Positions 32,151-42,869 of a stretch of DNA of 64,000 bases are shown one piece after another. The stretch spans positions 5,710,775-5,774,774 of the forward strand of contig CM075104.1 of NCBI GenBank assembly GCA_037576195.1, written 5' to 3'. Source of the DNA: Phytoseiulus persimilis. Its lineage: Eukaryota; Arthropoda; Arachnida; Mesostigmata; Phytoseiidae. Every line of letters starts with the position of its first letter. Positions within the stretch are counted from its first letter, which is position 1. The translations under genes and the position numbers were made by a program. The notes beneath the pieces were generated by a model. The model was not told the origin of the DNA. It saw only the letters and a program-made list of their open reading frames with translations, and did not search any database.

Positions 32151-32599
32151 TCTAAAATTGCATACAGAGGCGGAGGAATTTCGCGCCTAATCGGGAAGCG
32201 TTCCCGCTTTCCGCTATTCGAGACCCTGCCGGAGGCATGTGCGCCGCCGCTGCTTGCGCTCAGGTCATTATCGCCCCTAAAATGTACCGGAACCCAACCC
32301 AAGTGCAGTGCGGAGCCGTCGCGCTGTCAAGCGGCATCTCGTGGCTTGCTCTACATGACAATTCTGACTAGAGCTGAGGCGCTCATGCAAAACTGTGAGA
32401 GAAGACTGCATATACTGCATCCAAGGACGCCGGCGGCGTATGAATATTCAGGGATTGAGATATCTGTGGTGCGCGAACCGGAGGATTCGAGAGTTGAGAG
32501 CTGTCGTGCATGGACTTAAACACGCAGCAGGCGGTTCTCCGAACGTTTCAGGCTTCCATGAAGCATTCGATCATGATTAGGGCTGGGAGTTTGGCGCGG

Positions 32600-33300
32600 G
32601 GGAATTCACGACGACGCTGGGGAAGGTGGCTTGTTACCGATGCGGCGACAGAAATCATCTGGCTCATGCCTGACCTCATAAATCGACTGACTGCAACGTA
32701 TGTGGTAAAATTGCTCATTTAGGGAGGGTTGCCGAACGAGCACCTATCGATACCACTTTCTAGATGAAATTCCCTTCCCTACGTTACTTCGAAGGAACCC
32801 CTGTGTGTCGCGATTTCCCTCAATAATCAGGACGTGATCATGGAGGTGGATACTGGGAGTTGAATCTCGACAATGACGCTGGAAGCATTCCGTAGGGATC
32901 TACCCGAATCAGGAACTGCATCAAAACTACGTTTGCTTTAAGACAGCCACAGAAGTTCGAACCACCGCCTACGCGAACGTTGAATTCTCATACCAGAGCC
33001 AAAGGAAGGTTTTTTCGGCTGTAACTCATTGGCAGACCCACGTTTCCTACACTGATGGGACGCAATATCAGTCTCGATTGGGCATCACTTATCGGAAGCA
33101 AAAAAATTCGGGATTTCAAGAAGCTCCAAAAAGAACGAATCCGTCGACTTCAAAGCAGAGGCGATGATGCATCTCCACGACCGCAGTGAAGCTTCTTCTT
33201 ACGACCGAATCACCGAAACCCTTCTATGCCAGAGCTCGTCCGATAGCACACGCCATCATACGCAAGACGGACAGCGAACTTGACTTTCTGGAGAATAACA
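32600..33300 (+). pseudogene. Ty3/gypsy nucleocapsid-protease-RT start relic
   Basis: Plus-strand readings give two zinc knuckles near 32620-32735: CYRCGDRNHLAHA, where a stop stands at the last Cys, and CNVCGKIAHLGRV, where the last Cys is lost to a 1-base shift. A retropepsin DTG motif follows (EVDTGS, near 32850), and then a pre-RT linker near 33200-33290 (PKPFYARARPIAHAI, then DSELDFLENNNVESLKQ). Stops and frameshifts abound, and no LTRs are visible. It is older than the element at 25.4-30.1 kb. Confidence 0.65.
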
Positions 33301-33898
33301 ACGTCGAATCTTTGAAGCAAATCTTTCTCTGGCTTTCCTACCGTCAGAGGATGATGGATAACGCAGCCGGCCAGAGCCCGGGTTCTAGGATGCTTCGTTG
33401 GAGGTCCGATCAAAACTCGACATGTTGAGAAGCATCCACTCAAACGAATCTCGTCAAATCGTCGAAACCCACTGTTGGTGATGCATTCATGGCTCGGGAG
33501 CACCGGAGACCCGGATCAATGTGAATTCCAGACGTGGTCATGAAGCACTGCGGCTCTCGAATCTGTGGAGTGGAAGTTCCCAACGGTATGAAGACGTTAT
33601 TTCGAACAGATTAGAGGGCGCGAAGATGATTCAACATTCCAGCACACCGGAGAGGAGTCTCTACAACCTCCTCGCGGCCGTTCATCCTCGCGGCCGGACC
33701 GAAAATCTCAAGTACGCATACTTCGAATGCCAAAGCAAACTCTTCAGACGACGAGTTCTTCGAGGCCACTGATCCAGATGAATACAACGGAGGTGACGCT
33801 CAGAGTGTTCCCATAGCTTTGCGATTGCTAACGATTCAAATTGTGATAATACCCTGAGAAAGAATCCAACAGCTGCTCCCGAGGTTCGTTCCTCTAAT
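33301..33898. other. No gene recognised
   Basis: Short open frames at 33186-33428 and 33521-33772 resemble nothing I know. I treat this stretch as unassigned. Confidence 0.35.
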
Positions 33899-34620
33899 CA
33901 AGGGGTTCCCAAAGTGGTCTATATAGATACCAAGGGGTCGATATCATTTCTCAGGGGGTCCACGGAATTCGCGGGAAAAAACGGGGGTCGAAGGAAAGGG
34001 TCCACGGCCACATAAACAAGAAAAAATGCCCTCGTCTCACTCTGCTTCCCTCAGTGTGTTGGACCCATGCTTTCTGCCATAATCTATTGAAGGAGGACAA
34101 GCAGTTTCTTCTTTGAATACTCTGGCCATGTTGGCGGTACAAGACAGCAACCCTCACCCCAATCGGTTCGAGCGCCATCTACCGCTGGGAAAAAGAAGAA
34201 ACTCAATCTCTGAATTCTGTGACGGTACATCACATACACGGATCACGCACATATCCATCACTATGGGCGATCGCGAGAAGAAGTTTCATCGCTTCCCTAT
34301 CCTCATATCTGGCAGATAGAGGCTTCAATGCAGCAGTCAATATCGTTATAAGGACCAGAAACAGGATGACCATCGCTGAACGAGGCGGTTTGCGGCTGAC
34401 TACCGCTCTAGAACAAAACTCGAAGAATTGGGTTTCGTCACAACAAGTAAACAAATCTCATTGAGAATACGTACCACCGGGTCTGAGTTACGCCCAATAA
34501 AGACACCTTCAATCTAATCCTCGTACATCCTGAATTTCAGTGATTGAGGCTTATACTTGTTGGGGGTCTACACGAGCTGAGAAAATTGCTCAGGGGTCCT
34601 ATCCTAGGCATATCCTAGGC
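33899..34620 (+). mobile_element. hAT deletion derivative with transposase C-terminus
   Basis: The left edge CAAGGGGTTCCCAAAGTGG resembles hAT termini of the CAGTGGTTCCCAAAC type. The plus frame 34219-34464 encodes SYLADRGFNAAVNIVIRTRN followed by RMTIAERGGLRLTTA, the C-terminal signature of ZBED-like hAT transposases. It keeps only the ends and this C-terminal piece. The right edge (CAGGGGTCC near 34591) is degenerate and I could not find a target duplication. Confidence 0.65.
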
Positions 34621-34969
34621 ATATCGGCAAGCTTCAGCGTGGTTCTTTTACTTGTGTAGCTCAACAAATTCCACGGTATCGTCAGGATTCCCAACAAGGG
34701 GAAGTTGTTCTGATCGCTCGAACACTCCGCGTCACAGCAGACGCTCCGTTCTCATCATTAAGTGAATAAAGCCCTCAGTCCCGCTCGAGTGGTTACCCAC
34801 GTCGGCAGTGTTTCCCGTGGAACCTTGCAGTTTAACACCTACCAATGTATTCAGAGGAGTGCGGACAAACTGACAAACAAACTGACAGACGAAGCCGATT
34901 GTACATAGTATGGATAATTATCCGTCGGTCCATGAGAACTTATTGTTGAAAATCTCAGGTATGAAAGAC
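34621..34969. other. No gene recognised
   Basis: Contains a duplicated CCTAGGCATAT (about 34604-34622) and a duplicated ACAAACTGACA near 34866-34890. Nothing else seen. Confidence 0.4.
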
Positions 34970-35305
34970 TCATTTGTGCATGTCCCTATAAGGATGGATA
35001 GGAGGTTTAGAATGATGAGTGTCTGAACTGCTTCGCTCCAATTGTTAGGTTTTGGAGGGAATGGGACCCAGTGATGCTCACTTCAGCTAGGCTGGGAAGA
35101 AAGGTGATGGCAGTCAAAATGGCTGTCCCTCTTATTGACTCGGAAATAGTTGTATAAAGAAGACCACCAATCATCATCATGAAGAGAGTCGGCAATTCTC
35201 TGGGAACAGGGCTGGGCGAAACTTAGAAAACGGATCGATGCTTATCCATTGGAAGTTTTCTAGTCGCATCAAAACTCCGAAGACAACGCCTAGAGTCAGT
35301 GGGTA

Positions 35306-35311
35306 TTTATT
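35306..35311 (-). terminator. Candidate poly(A) signal downstream of Toll A
   Basis: AATAAA on the minus strand, about 445 nt past the stop. The surrounding TATTTATTGA (plus strand) is conserved at 57931-57936 downstream of Toll B. Confidence 0.3.
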
Positions 35312-35755
35312 GACAATCACTCGTGATACTCACATCCCAGAAATAACGAGAGAACATACTGAAGCGACATCCGAATCGGTTGGAGAGGCATCTCGCCGCT
35401 CTCGGAGGTGGCTCGGAACAATTATGTGATCCCGCTCCTCCAAGCATGGACCCCTGCATTGACTTGGAGCTTTGGTCCGAAAATTCATCATCTGAGCTCG
35501 CGGCGAGTCGTTCACAAGCGTACGATACCTTGGCCACTGAGCATCACTCGAATGATGAGGAAATATAAAAACTCCGAGGCTCGCGATTATCGGGAGTTTT
35601 CGATGTGACCGCGGTGATCACAGTGGCTCCTTGAGATCTCAGCTCCACGCTACTCGAGTGCAAAGATTCTTTAGGACGCGAGTTGTTCGTTTCGGACTTG
35701 AATCTGTTCATTCTCTGGCTGACCCCAACGTAGACCGAGCCACGCGATCGAGTTT

Positions 35756-38407
35756 TCAACAGCGACCCTGGTGGTTTTGCGCTGCCTCACGACACCTGTG
35801 CGGCATCGCGTACAACAATTTCTTCCAAAACCATCGTTCTCCCCAAAGCAGATAGGTTTTCGTTCTTAGGACTCCCTGTAGATCTTCGTTCAGGGTCTCG
35901 AGTGGCGGCAGCTCACCCTTGACGACTATTATCAAACGATGGAGGCGGTGTTCACGCATACGGTTGTAAGCTGCCTGAAACTCTTCTTTGAACCAAACAG
36001 ACTCGAGGAATTTTTCAGAAAGTATCAAGATGGTTCTTCGAGAGAGTTTCACCGAGTTGAGAATGTTCCAAGTGATCGTCTGACCAGGCATGAAGTCCCG
36101 CTCATGAATGCACAAGCTGAACGGAGCACCGATGTTATCGTTCTCATTCGCTTCGGTTTCAAGACGACTGAGAATTTCTGTTGCGACGTCCCGATCTTTC
36201 GCAGAATAGGAGAGAAAAGCGTCGAACTCAGTGTCATCATCCAGATCATCCTTCTTGGAGAAGCAAAGGAATATGTGGTGAAGATGAACATAAATGAAAG
36301 CGATCACCAGGTTACGATTCTTGATGTACAGAATCATTGCAGCAAAGATCATAATGAGAACGACCACCGGGGCAACGCCTTGGATAACGAGTTTTGTGTT
36401 CCTCGGGGGACAAAGATGTTCCGAAGAGATCTTGCTCAAGAGAATCTCATCCCTTCCGTTGACCCAGACTGGTTCCTTGCATCTGATCTCTTTGTAGTTC
36501 TTGACCTTCCGGAAGTTCCTAAGGAGGAACACTCTGAAACGGTCCGCAGCACAGTCACAGATCCATGGATTGTCCGTGATGTCCAAATCGAAATGTAAGT
36601 CTTCGTGATCCGGTCGCCACCGCTCGAGATCGTTGTGACGCAGGGAAAGTTCTTGGAGCTGCTGAGGAGAGTTCACTAGCATGGAGTCGATCGACCTGAT
36701 CCGGTTATAATCCAAGTTCACCACTTTGAGGGCTCCGTACATCGTCAGTTCCTTCGGGTATGTTTCAAGAGAGTTCCCATTGAATATCAGGTGGGTTATT
36801 TTCGAAGGAAGCTCTGGAACTTTCGACAAGCCTAGATTTTCACAGAATACCTTGATCGATTTTTCAAGATGGAAGAAAGAGCAGTTGCAAACGGTCGGAC
36901 AATCTTTGTGTTCGGAAATAAGCTCCTCAAGGCGGACGTCTAGGAGGCTTTTCTTGGTTTCGCTGCAGAAAGCTCGTTCTAAATCTGGGAACATCGCCAG
37001 TTCTGGTGTCATTCGCTCCTTGATGTAGCGGAAAAAATCGAAATTTCTGCCACTACATTCTATCGGATTGTTCGCGATGTAGATCTCATGGGTGCCATAA
37101 CCGGGAACCCCTTCATTTATGACAGAATCCACTGATATGGTCCGGATTCGGTTGTTCGTGAGGGACACATATGTTCTTGATCTCAGCAACCTTGTAACCT
37201 CATAGGAGGTAATGAAGTTGTTGTCCAGCTTGATGCTGCTGATAGGTCGCAATGTTCCTAGTTTCAAGCTCGGGAACTCAGTGAGACGGTTGTTCGAGAT
37301 ATCGATGAAGGATAGCGGGCAACGAACGGGAAAAATAGGCGCACGCGCCGAGAGTTGATGGATCAAATTATCATTCAGCAAGAGATCCCGGAGTCTCTTG
37401 AGTCCCATGAAGGCTCTGTGATCGACGGTGGTGATCTGGTTGTGGCTGAGGTCGACAGTCTCGAGATCGGATAAATTTTCGAAAAAAGTTGCCGAAATCG
37501 ACGCTAGCTTATTCGAGATGATATAGAGGCTCTTCAGCTTGTAGAGGTTCTTAAGGCCCCTCTCAACATCCTCGAGCTGGCTTTGTCTTACAGACAGAGT
37601 CAGCAACTGGTTCCCTGTCGGGAAAAAACCTTCGGGAATGCTTCGTAGAAGAGTAATCGAAATCTCTAGTCTCCGCAATTTTCCGAGAGGCCAAATATTC
37701 TGAGGCAGAGATCCGAAGCAATCGATTTCAAGCTTTTCCAGCTTCTCAAGTCCCCGAAACAGACCCTCAGACCCCCTGACTTTCGGGATGAACCCCAAGT
37801 AGAGAGTCTCTAGATCGGGCGTGTTTTTGAATAGATTCTCGGGAAAACTCTCCAGATTTTCGAATTGAAAGATACTCAGGTGGGAGAGCTTGTTTAATCC
37901 GCCGAACAAGTCATCAGCGATACTGATTACACGCAGACCAGCCAGCGAGAGTGTTTCAAGGTTCTCGAGGCCTGCGAATGTACGACAAGAGAGCCTTTCA
38001 GCGGGGAACGGCGCCATGATCAAGGTTTTCAATGAGCCCATCCCTGAAAAACTCCGCGGAGGCATTTCGACAATCGAGTTTTCCGAGATATCGAGGAAGA
38101 TCAATCCTGTGAGATTCCTTATCGAAGAGGGTAAGGACGTAGAGAGGGCCTTGAATCTGAGTTCTTCGAGAGATGTGAATCCTTGAAAAAAGTCGTCGCT
38201 CAAGCGTATGCGCCGATATTTGCTCGCTATTCGCAGATGTTCGATTCCCGATGCAATTCCGTCGAATAAAGCTGGATACAAGGTGCGATCGGTACAGTTC
38301 TGCGGCTCCTCAATCGAGAACACTCTGATCGCGGCTTGATTTCCCTCTGGAATGGGCGGACTATGATTCGAAGGATAACCAAAAGCGCGGTAGCGAGGAA
38401 GAAGCAT
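35756..38407 (-). CDS. Toll-like receptor A
   Basis: A single-pass membrane receptor that would signal through its TIR domain to NF-kB-type pathways (family knowledge). From the ATG at 38407 it has 883 residues. Features in order: a leucine-rich-repeat ectodomain; a cysteine-capped LRRCT (NPIECSG...CSETKK...HKDC) just before a second cysteine cluster (CPTVCNCSF); a second short LRR block; another LRRCT (NPWICDCAADRF); a membrane span (VVVLIMIFAAMILYI); and a TIR domain with box 1 FDAFLSYS, box 2 CIHERDFMPG and box 3 FW. This two-LRRCT layout is typical of arthropod Toll. The frame is open up to 38629, but those 74 residues do not align with Toll B, which has a stop there, so I start at 38407. 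No signal peptide is visible in this frame; a 5' exon may be missing. Confidence 0.9.
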   Translation of the reverse strand: MLLPRYRAFGYPSNHSPPIPEGNQAAIRVFSIEEPQNCTDRTLYPALFDGIASGIEHLRIASKYRRIRLSDDFFQGFTSLEELRFKALSTSLPSSIRNLTGLIFLDISENSIVEMPPRSFSGMGSLKTLIMAPFPAERLSCRTFAGLENLETLSLAGLRVISIADDLFGGLNKLSHLSIFQFENLESFPENLFKNTPDLETLYLGFIPKVRGSEGLFRGLEKLEKLEIDCFGSLPQNIWPLGKLRRLEISITLLRSIPEGFFPTGNQLLTLSVRQSQLEDVERGLKNLYKLKSLYIISNKLASISATFFENLSDLETVDLSHNQITTVDHRAFMGLKRLRDLLLNDNLIHQLSARAPIFPVRCPLSFIDISNNRLTEFPSLKLGTLRPISSIKLDNNFITSYEVTRLLRSRTYVSLTNNRIRTISVDSVINEGVPGYGTHEIYIANNPIECSGRNFDFFRYIKERMTPELAMFPDLERAFCSETKKSLLDVRLEELISEHKDCPTVCNCSFFHLEKSIKVFCENLGLSKVPELPSKITHLIFNGNSLETYPKELTMYGALKVVNLDYNRIRSIDSMLVNSPQQLQELSLRHNDLERWRPDHEDLHFDLDITDNPWICDCAADRFRVFLLRNFRKVKNYKEIRCKEPVWVNGRDEILLSKISSEHLCPPRNTKLVIQGVAPVVVLIMIFAAMILYIKNRNLVIAFIYVHLHHIFLCFSKKDDLDDDTEFDAFLSYSAKDRDVATEILSRLETEANENDNIGAPFSLCIHERDFMPGQTITWNILNSVKLSRRTILILSEKFLESVWFKEEFQAAYNRMREHRLHRLIIVVKGELPPLETLNEDLQGVLRTKTYLLWGERWFWKKLLYAMPHRCREAAQNHQGRC
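38362..38406 (-). other. Hydrophobic stretch in an alternate frame at Toll A 5' end
   Basis: In another minus-strand frame overlapping the Toll A start, the peptide CFFLATALLVILRII has the length and hydrophobicity of a signal-peptide core. A frameshift, or a short intron just downstream, would join it to the LRR frame. Toll B is less hydrophobic at this position. Confidence 0.25.
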
Positions 38408-38640
38408 GAGGGTGTCCGGCTGGAATCGCGTGAGGAACTCACTCGAGCCAGATGGAGACCGGCGGATGAGCGCCCCCGTTTCAAGGCATTGGGGATGACA
38501 GCGAAACGACACCGGAGTTTCCACGTGGCGACCCAAGTGAAAGTTTCTGAGTTTTTCGCGATCAGCCAAACTGATCGATTCTAATCGGAAGCCCAAGACA
38601 TGTGCATCCCGCGAGAGATCCTCCGTCATCTTAGGTTCCG

Positions 38641-39129
38641 TTTATCTGTTGCTGGGGTATGACAATCCGAGATATCGGGCATTCCCTCTACACCTTGATG
38701 TTGGGGTGGTCATCCCGTTCCCATGAAATCTCATCAACGTGCACTGGACCCTAAAGAAACGACGCTGAACCGCCCGCTCGCGTAACCGGCGCCAGAAACT
38801 TTCAGAGACTCCTTCTCAATAACTTGTCCGATCGCTTAGAATCATTCGTACACAGCCGTTACACTTCAGGATGCAGCACCCGTCAGTCTCCATCATTCGC
38901 GCGAGGTTAATCAGAATCGAGCGGGTGTTCCATGAATCCTGAATAATTTGCATGACCCTGACCCGATCGAAGATCGGAGTTTCCTCCTAGGATCAGCGAC
39001 CACGTAGTATTTTCCTCGGAGTCCCGTCCCAAATTTTCCCGCCAGAAGCGTGTTCGTATCAGCTTGGCTCCAGCCAGTTCTGTCCGAATGTGGGAATGTT
39101 CTTGAACACAGCCAAGTTCCGCACCAGTT
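38641..39129. other. No gene recognised (5' flank of Toll A)
   Basis: Upstream of Toll A. I see no obvious signal-peptide exon and no promoter element I can assert. Confidence 0.4.
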
Positions 39130-40050
39130 CTGTTGGGTGCTTGCAAAAGTTCTGAGAGCTAAGCTTTGACAGCTCATATCTCCGCTTCCAGGAGCCGAAG
39201 AGAGACGATGAGATGATCAAAAAACGCGCGATCCAGCTCTCAGGTGCTGCCAACCTCGTATAGATCCAACTACCGGCCTGCCGACAACGACAGTTTTACT
39301 GAAATGGTCGAAAATCTCGAATTGGCGATTCCGGCGAAACTGAGAGTATGACCCCTGTTTTCTTCTCGGAATCATGAAGCTCGTCGGAGATTGAGCTGTT
39401 TCAAGAGAAAAATTGAGCGATTCGTCCGCTGCAAAGCGGAGATATCGACCTCGGAAGTTTCGATTCTCATCCCTCTTGACCGCTATGCTGAGTGAACGGG
39501 AAAGGAAAAAGGAATTTGCTCTTGAAGCTCTCGGAAGGCTCTCGAGAACATCTGCTATCTTTTGTTTGGAAAAACGAAAACGGAGAGCCTTCAGAGAGTT
39601 TCCGGGGAGATCGTGCCAGTGCCAGCCATGGGACGGCTAACGCAGCGAAACCGAAGTTCGTGATTCCGACTCGCGATTCGAAGCTACAGGTAAAGAGGCG
39701 GAACTTGCGTCATGTGTCATGTCTCTGAAGCTTTGAGCCTGGCTTCACGATGTGCTATGCGGAATGTCGAATTGGCTCGTTTGGTGGTGGCGATAGAGCA
39801 TTTTTTGGAAACGTCCATATTTCCCCCATTCACTCAACATAGTGGTCAGGAGGGCTAAAAATCGAAACCTGCGAGGCCGACATCTTCGCTTTGCATCGGC
39901 AGCCGTGTTTGCAGGCCGTTTGTTGGATCAATACGACGAGCATCTGGAACCTGATGGAATCTTGCGTTTTTACAGCATTCCATCATCTCCCTGACGTATT
40001 GAGCTGTCAGAGTTTAGCGCTCAGAACTTTTGCGAGCACCCAATATTTCA
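39130..40050. repeat. Foldback-like inverted repeat
   Basis: The plus strand at about 39930-40050 (TGAGCTGTCAGAGTTTAGCG, CTCAGAACTTTTGCGAGCACCC) reappears on the minus strand at about 39130-39260 (TGAGCTGTCAAAGCTTAGCT, CTCAGAACTTTTGCAAGCACCC). The arms are about 100-130 bp, imperfect, with roughly 0.7 kb between them. It may be a foldback or MITE-like element; no target duplication is obvious. Confidence 0.55.
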
Positions 40051-40117
40051 GAGGAAAAACTGTTGCACCAAAATTCTTCAGGCCTCCATCTCGAAACTGT
40101 ATCTTCGCCACTGTTCG

Positions 40118-42175
40118 ACCTGGAGGGGTGATTCCGGGAACAATTTGACCATACTTTTCCAAGTCTAGAGGGGTGATTCCTGGACCATCTGTTCATACTT
40201 TTCCAAGTCTAGAGGGGTGATTCCGGGACCAATCCGACCATACCTTTCCAAACTTGGACGGGTGATTCCGGGAACAATCTGACCATGCTTTTCCAAAACT
40301 GGAGAGGTGATTCCGGGAACAATCTGACCATACTTTTCCAAACCTGGACGGGTGATTCCGGGACCAATCTGACCATGCTTTTCCAAAACTGGAGGGGTGA
40401 TTCCGGGACCAATCGGACCATGCTTTTCCAAAACTGGAGGGGTGATTCCGCGAACAATCTGACCATTCGTTCCCAAAACTGAAGGGGGGTGATTCCGGGA
40501 ACAATCTGACCATTCTTTTCCAAAACTGGAGGGATGATTCCGGGAACAATCTGACCATGCTTTTCCGAAACTGGACGGGTGATTCCGCGAACAATCTGAC
40601 CATCCGTTCCCAAAACTGAAGGGGGGTGATTCCGGGAACAATCTGACCATGCTTTTCCAAAACTGGAGGGATGATTCCGGGAACAATCTGACCATGCTTT
40701 TCCAAAACTGGAGAGGTGATTCCGGGAACAATCTGACCATGCTTTCCCAAACCTGGACGGGTGATTCCGGGACCAATCTGACCATGATTTTCCAAAACTG
40801 GAGGGGTGATTCCGGGACCAATCGGACCATGCTTTTCCAAAACTGGAGGGGTGATTCCGCGAACAATCTGACCATTCGTTTCCAAAACTGAAGGGGTGAT
40901 TCCGGGAACAATCTGACTATGCTTTTCCAAAACTGAAGGGATGATTCCGGGAACAATCTGACCATGCTTTTCCAAAACTGGAGGGGTGATTCCGGGAACA
41001 ATCTGACCATGCTTTCCCAAAACTGGAGGGATGATTCCGGGAACAATCTGACCATGCTTTTCCAAACCTGGACGGGTGATTCCGGAAACAATCTGACCAT
41101 ACTTTTCCAAACCTGGACGGGTGATTCCGGGACCAATCTGACCATACTTTTCAAAACGTGGAGGGGTGATTCCGGGAACAATCTGACCATACTTTTCCAA
41201 GTCTAGAGGGGTGATTCCGGGACCATCTGTTCATACTTTTCCAAGTCTAGAGGGGTGATTCCGGGACCATCTGTTCATACTTTTCCAAGTCTAGAGGGGT
41301 GATTCCGGTACCAATCCGATCATACCTTTCCAAACTTGGACGGGTGATTCCGGGAACAATCTGACCATGCTTTTCCAAAACTGGAGAGGTGATTCCGGGA
41401 ACAATCTGACCATACTTTTCCAAACCTGGACGGGTGATTCCGGGACCAATCTGACCATGCTTTTCCAAGACTGGAGGGGTGATTCCGGAACCAATCTGAC
41501 CATGCTTTTCCAAAACTGGAGGGGTGATTCCGCGAACAATCTGACCATTCGTTTCCAAAACTGAACGGGGTGATTCCGGGAACAATCTGACCAGGCTTTT
41601 CCAAAACTGGAGGGATGATTCCGGGAACAATCTGACCATGCTTTTCCAAAACTGGAGGGGTGATTCCGGGAACAATCTGACCATGCTTTCCCAAAACTGG
41701 AGGGATGATTCCGGGAACAATCTGACCATGCTTTTCCAAAACTGGAGAGGTGATTCCGGGAACAATCTGACCATACTTCTGCAAACCTGGACGGGTGATT
41801 CCGGGACCAATCTGACCATGCTTTTCCAAAACTGGAGGGGTGATTCCGGGACCAATCTGACTATGCTTTTCCAAAACTGGAGGGGTGATTCCGGGAACAA
41901 TCTGACCATGCTTTCCCAAAACTGGAGGGATGATTCCGGGAACAATTTGACCATGGTTTCCTGGGTCTGAAAAGGTGGTTCCGGTGCCACTGTGACCATA
42001 ATTTCCGAGGTCGATGGAGCTTCTTCTAGAATCGATCTGACTATGCTTCTCGGAGCTATGGAGCTGATTCGAGGGTCAGTCTGACCATTATTTCCGGGCT
42101 CTATGGGAGTGATTCGAGCATCAACCTGACCATATTCTTCGGATCCAAAGGAGGTGATTGCAGAGTGCATCTTAC
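40118..42175 (-). repeat. 45-bp satellite array, about 45 units, with higher-order structure
   Basis: The plus-strand unit contains GGTGATTCCGGGAACAATCT followed by GACCATGCTTTTCCAAAACT. Most units are exactly 45 bp. Variants (CTGGAGG, CTGGACG, CTAGAGG; GGGAACA or GGGACCA) recur in the same order about 1082 bp apart (for example 40208 and 41290), that is 24 units, so a block has been duplicated. Because 45 is divisible by three and the unit lacks stops, frames stay open for 341 and 335 codons (minus, ending 40165 and 40193), and 307 codons (minus, ending 41247), with shorter runs on the plus strand. The last units (41950-42175) degenerate progressively. Confidence 0.95.
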
Positions 42176-42640
42176 CAAAACCTTACCAGCCAATCAATCG
42201 AACGGAAAGATAGTTTCGGGAATGATGCTGACCCAATGAAGAGAGATGAAAGTGCCCCGATGCCACGGGCCGCAGTCGGCCAAGGACTGGCAGGAAGTTC
42301 TACACTCCGCTCAGATTCATACTCAGGCTTTTCCACCTCTCGGCACTCCTCTCCGTTTTCTGAACCAGAGTCACACAGCCCTGATTCACCGCGATTTCCT
42401 ACACGATCTCAACTTCGTGAGGCTCAACCGGAGAGGGGTACTGGACCTCATCGTCGATTGACAAGAACGTCACGAGATTTTGAGCTGGAAGCAGATCAGA
42501 ATCCGATCGGTCTCTTCGTTCGAGAAAACTGGCAGGGTTTCAAGAGTGAAGCCTTGGAACCTGACGAGCTCTCGTAACAAATCTCAATCTCGATGACTGT
42601 AACAAATAAATCGCTTCGGCTATGCGTTCCTCATTGCGGA
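42176..42640 (+). other. Ser/Pro-rich open frame, unassigned
   Basis: A 139-codon plus-strand frame (42158-42577) starts in the last degenerate satellite unit and is rich in Ser, Arg and Pro (SSPFSEPESHSPDSPRF). I recognise no domain. Its start within repeat DNA makes a real gene doubtful, although a downstream exon is possible. Confidence 0.2.
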
Positions 42641-42869
42641 AGCTTCTCATTCTCTCATTTGAATGAAAACTGCGCTCGATACGGAATTATCCCAATAATA
42701 TAAGCGGAGACTTGTAACAATAAACTGGAGCTTGTCCCATGGGGAGAATAGGGAAATCCGACTCTGTATCCGAATAAGCGCATGATCCTATTATCCAGTG
42801 TTCCCATCCACTGTACCCCACTGTACTGATTCAGTTCGTTCGGGGCGAACGCGGCCGCATACGAATAAT

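Larger units (their letters stand above)
34970..38640 (-). repeat. Toll-like receptor duplication unit A
   Basis: The Toll A gene and about 0.8 kb of 3' flank are repeated, diverged, at 54300-61490 in the same orientation. Flank similarity includes TATTTATTGA followed by ACTCGTGA at 35304 and 57929, TATCCATTGGAAG against TACTCATTTGGAG, and ACGCGAGT with GTTCGTT..GGACTTG near 35680 and 58540. BEL/Pao insertion at 54.5-57.9 kb separates the two halves of the flank in unit B only. Confidence 0.75.

Noticed and set aside
36040-36600. Long plus-strand frame antisense to Toll A (219 codons, 35939-36598), and its counterpart at 58640-59077
   Set aside because: They mirror the TIR and membrane region of the receptors. 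Similarity between the two follows from the duplication, and no independent domain is visible.
38408-38629. N-terminal extension of Toll A to the upstream ATG
   Set aside because: The 74 residues have no signal-peptide character, and the corresponding stretch of Toll B contains an in-frame TAA.
40165-41200. Open frames of 341 and 335 codons on the minus strand, looking like a repetitive protein
   Set aside because: The 45-bp tandem unit has no stop in these frames and its length is a multiple of three, so long open frames arise automatically. Two overlapping minus-strand frames are equally open, which argues against selection on one.
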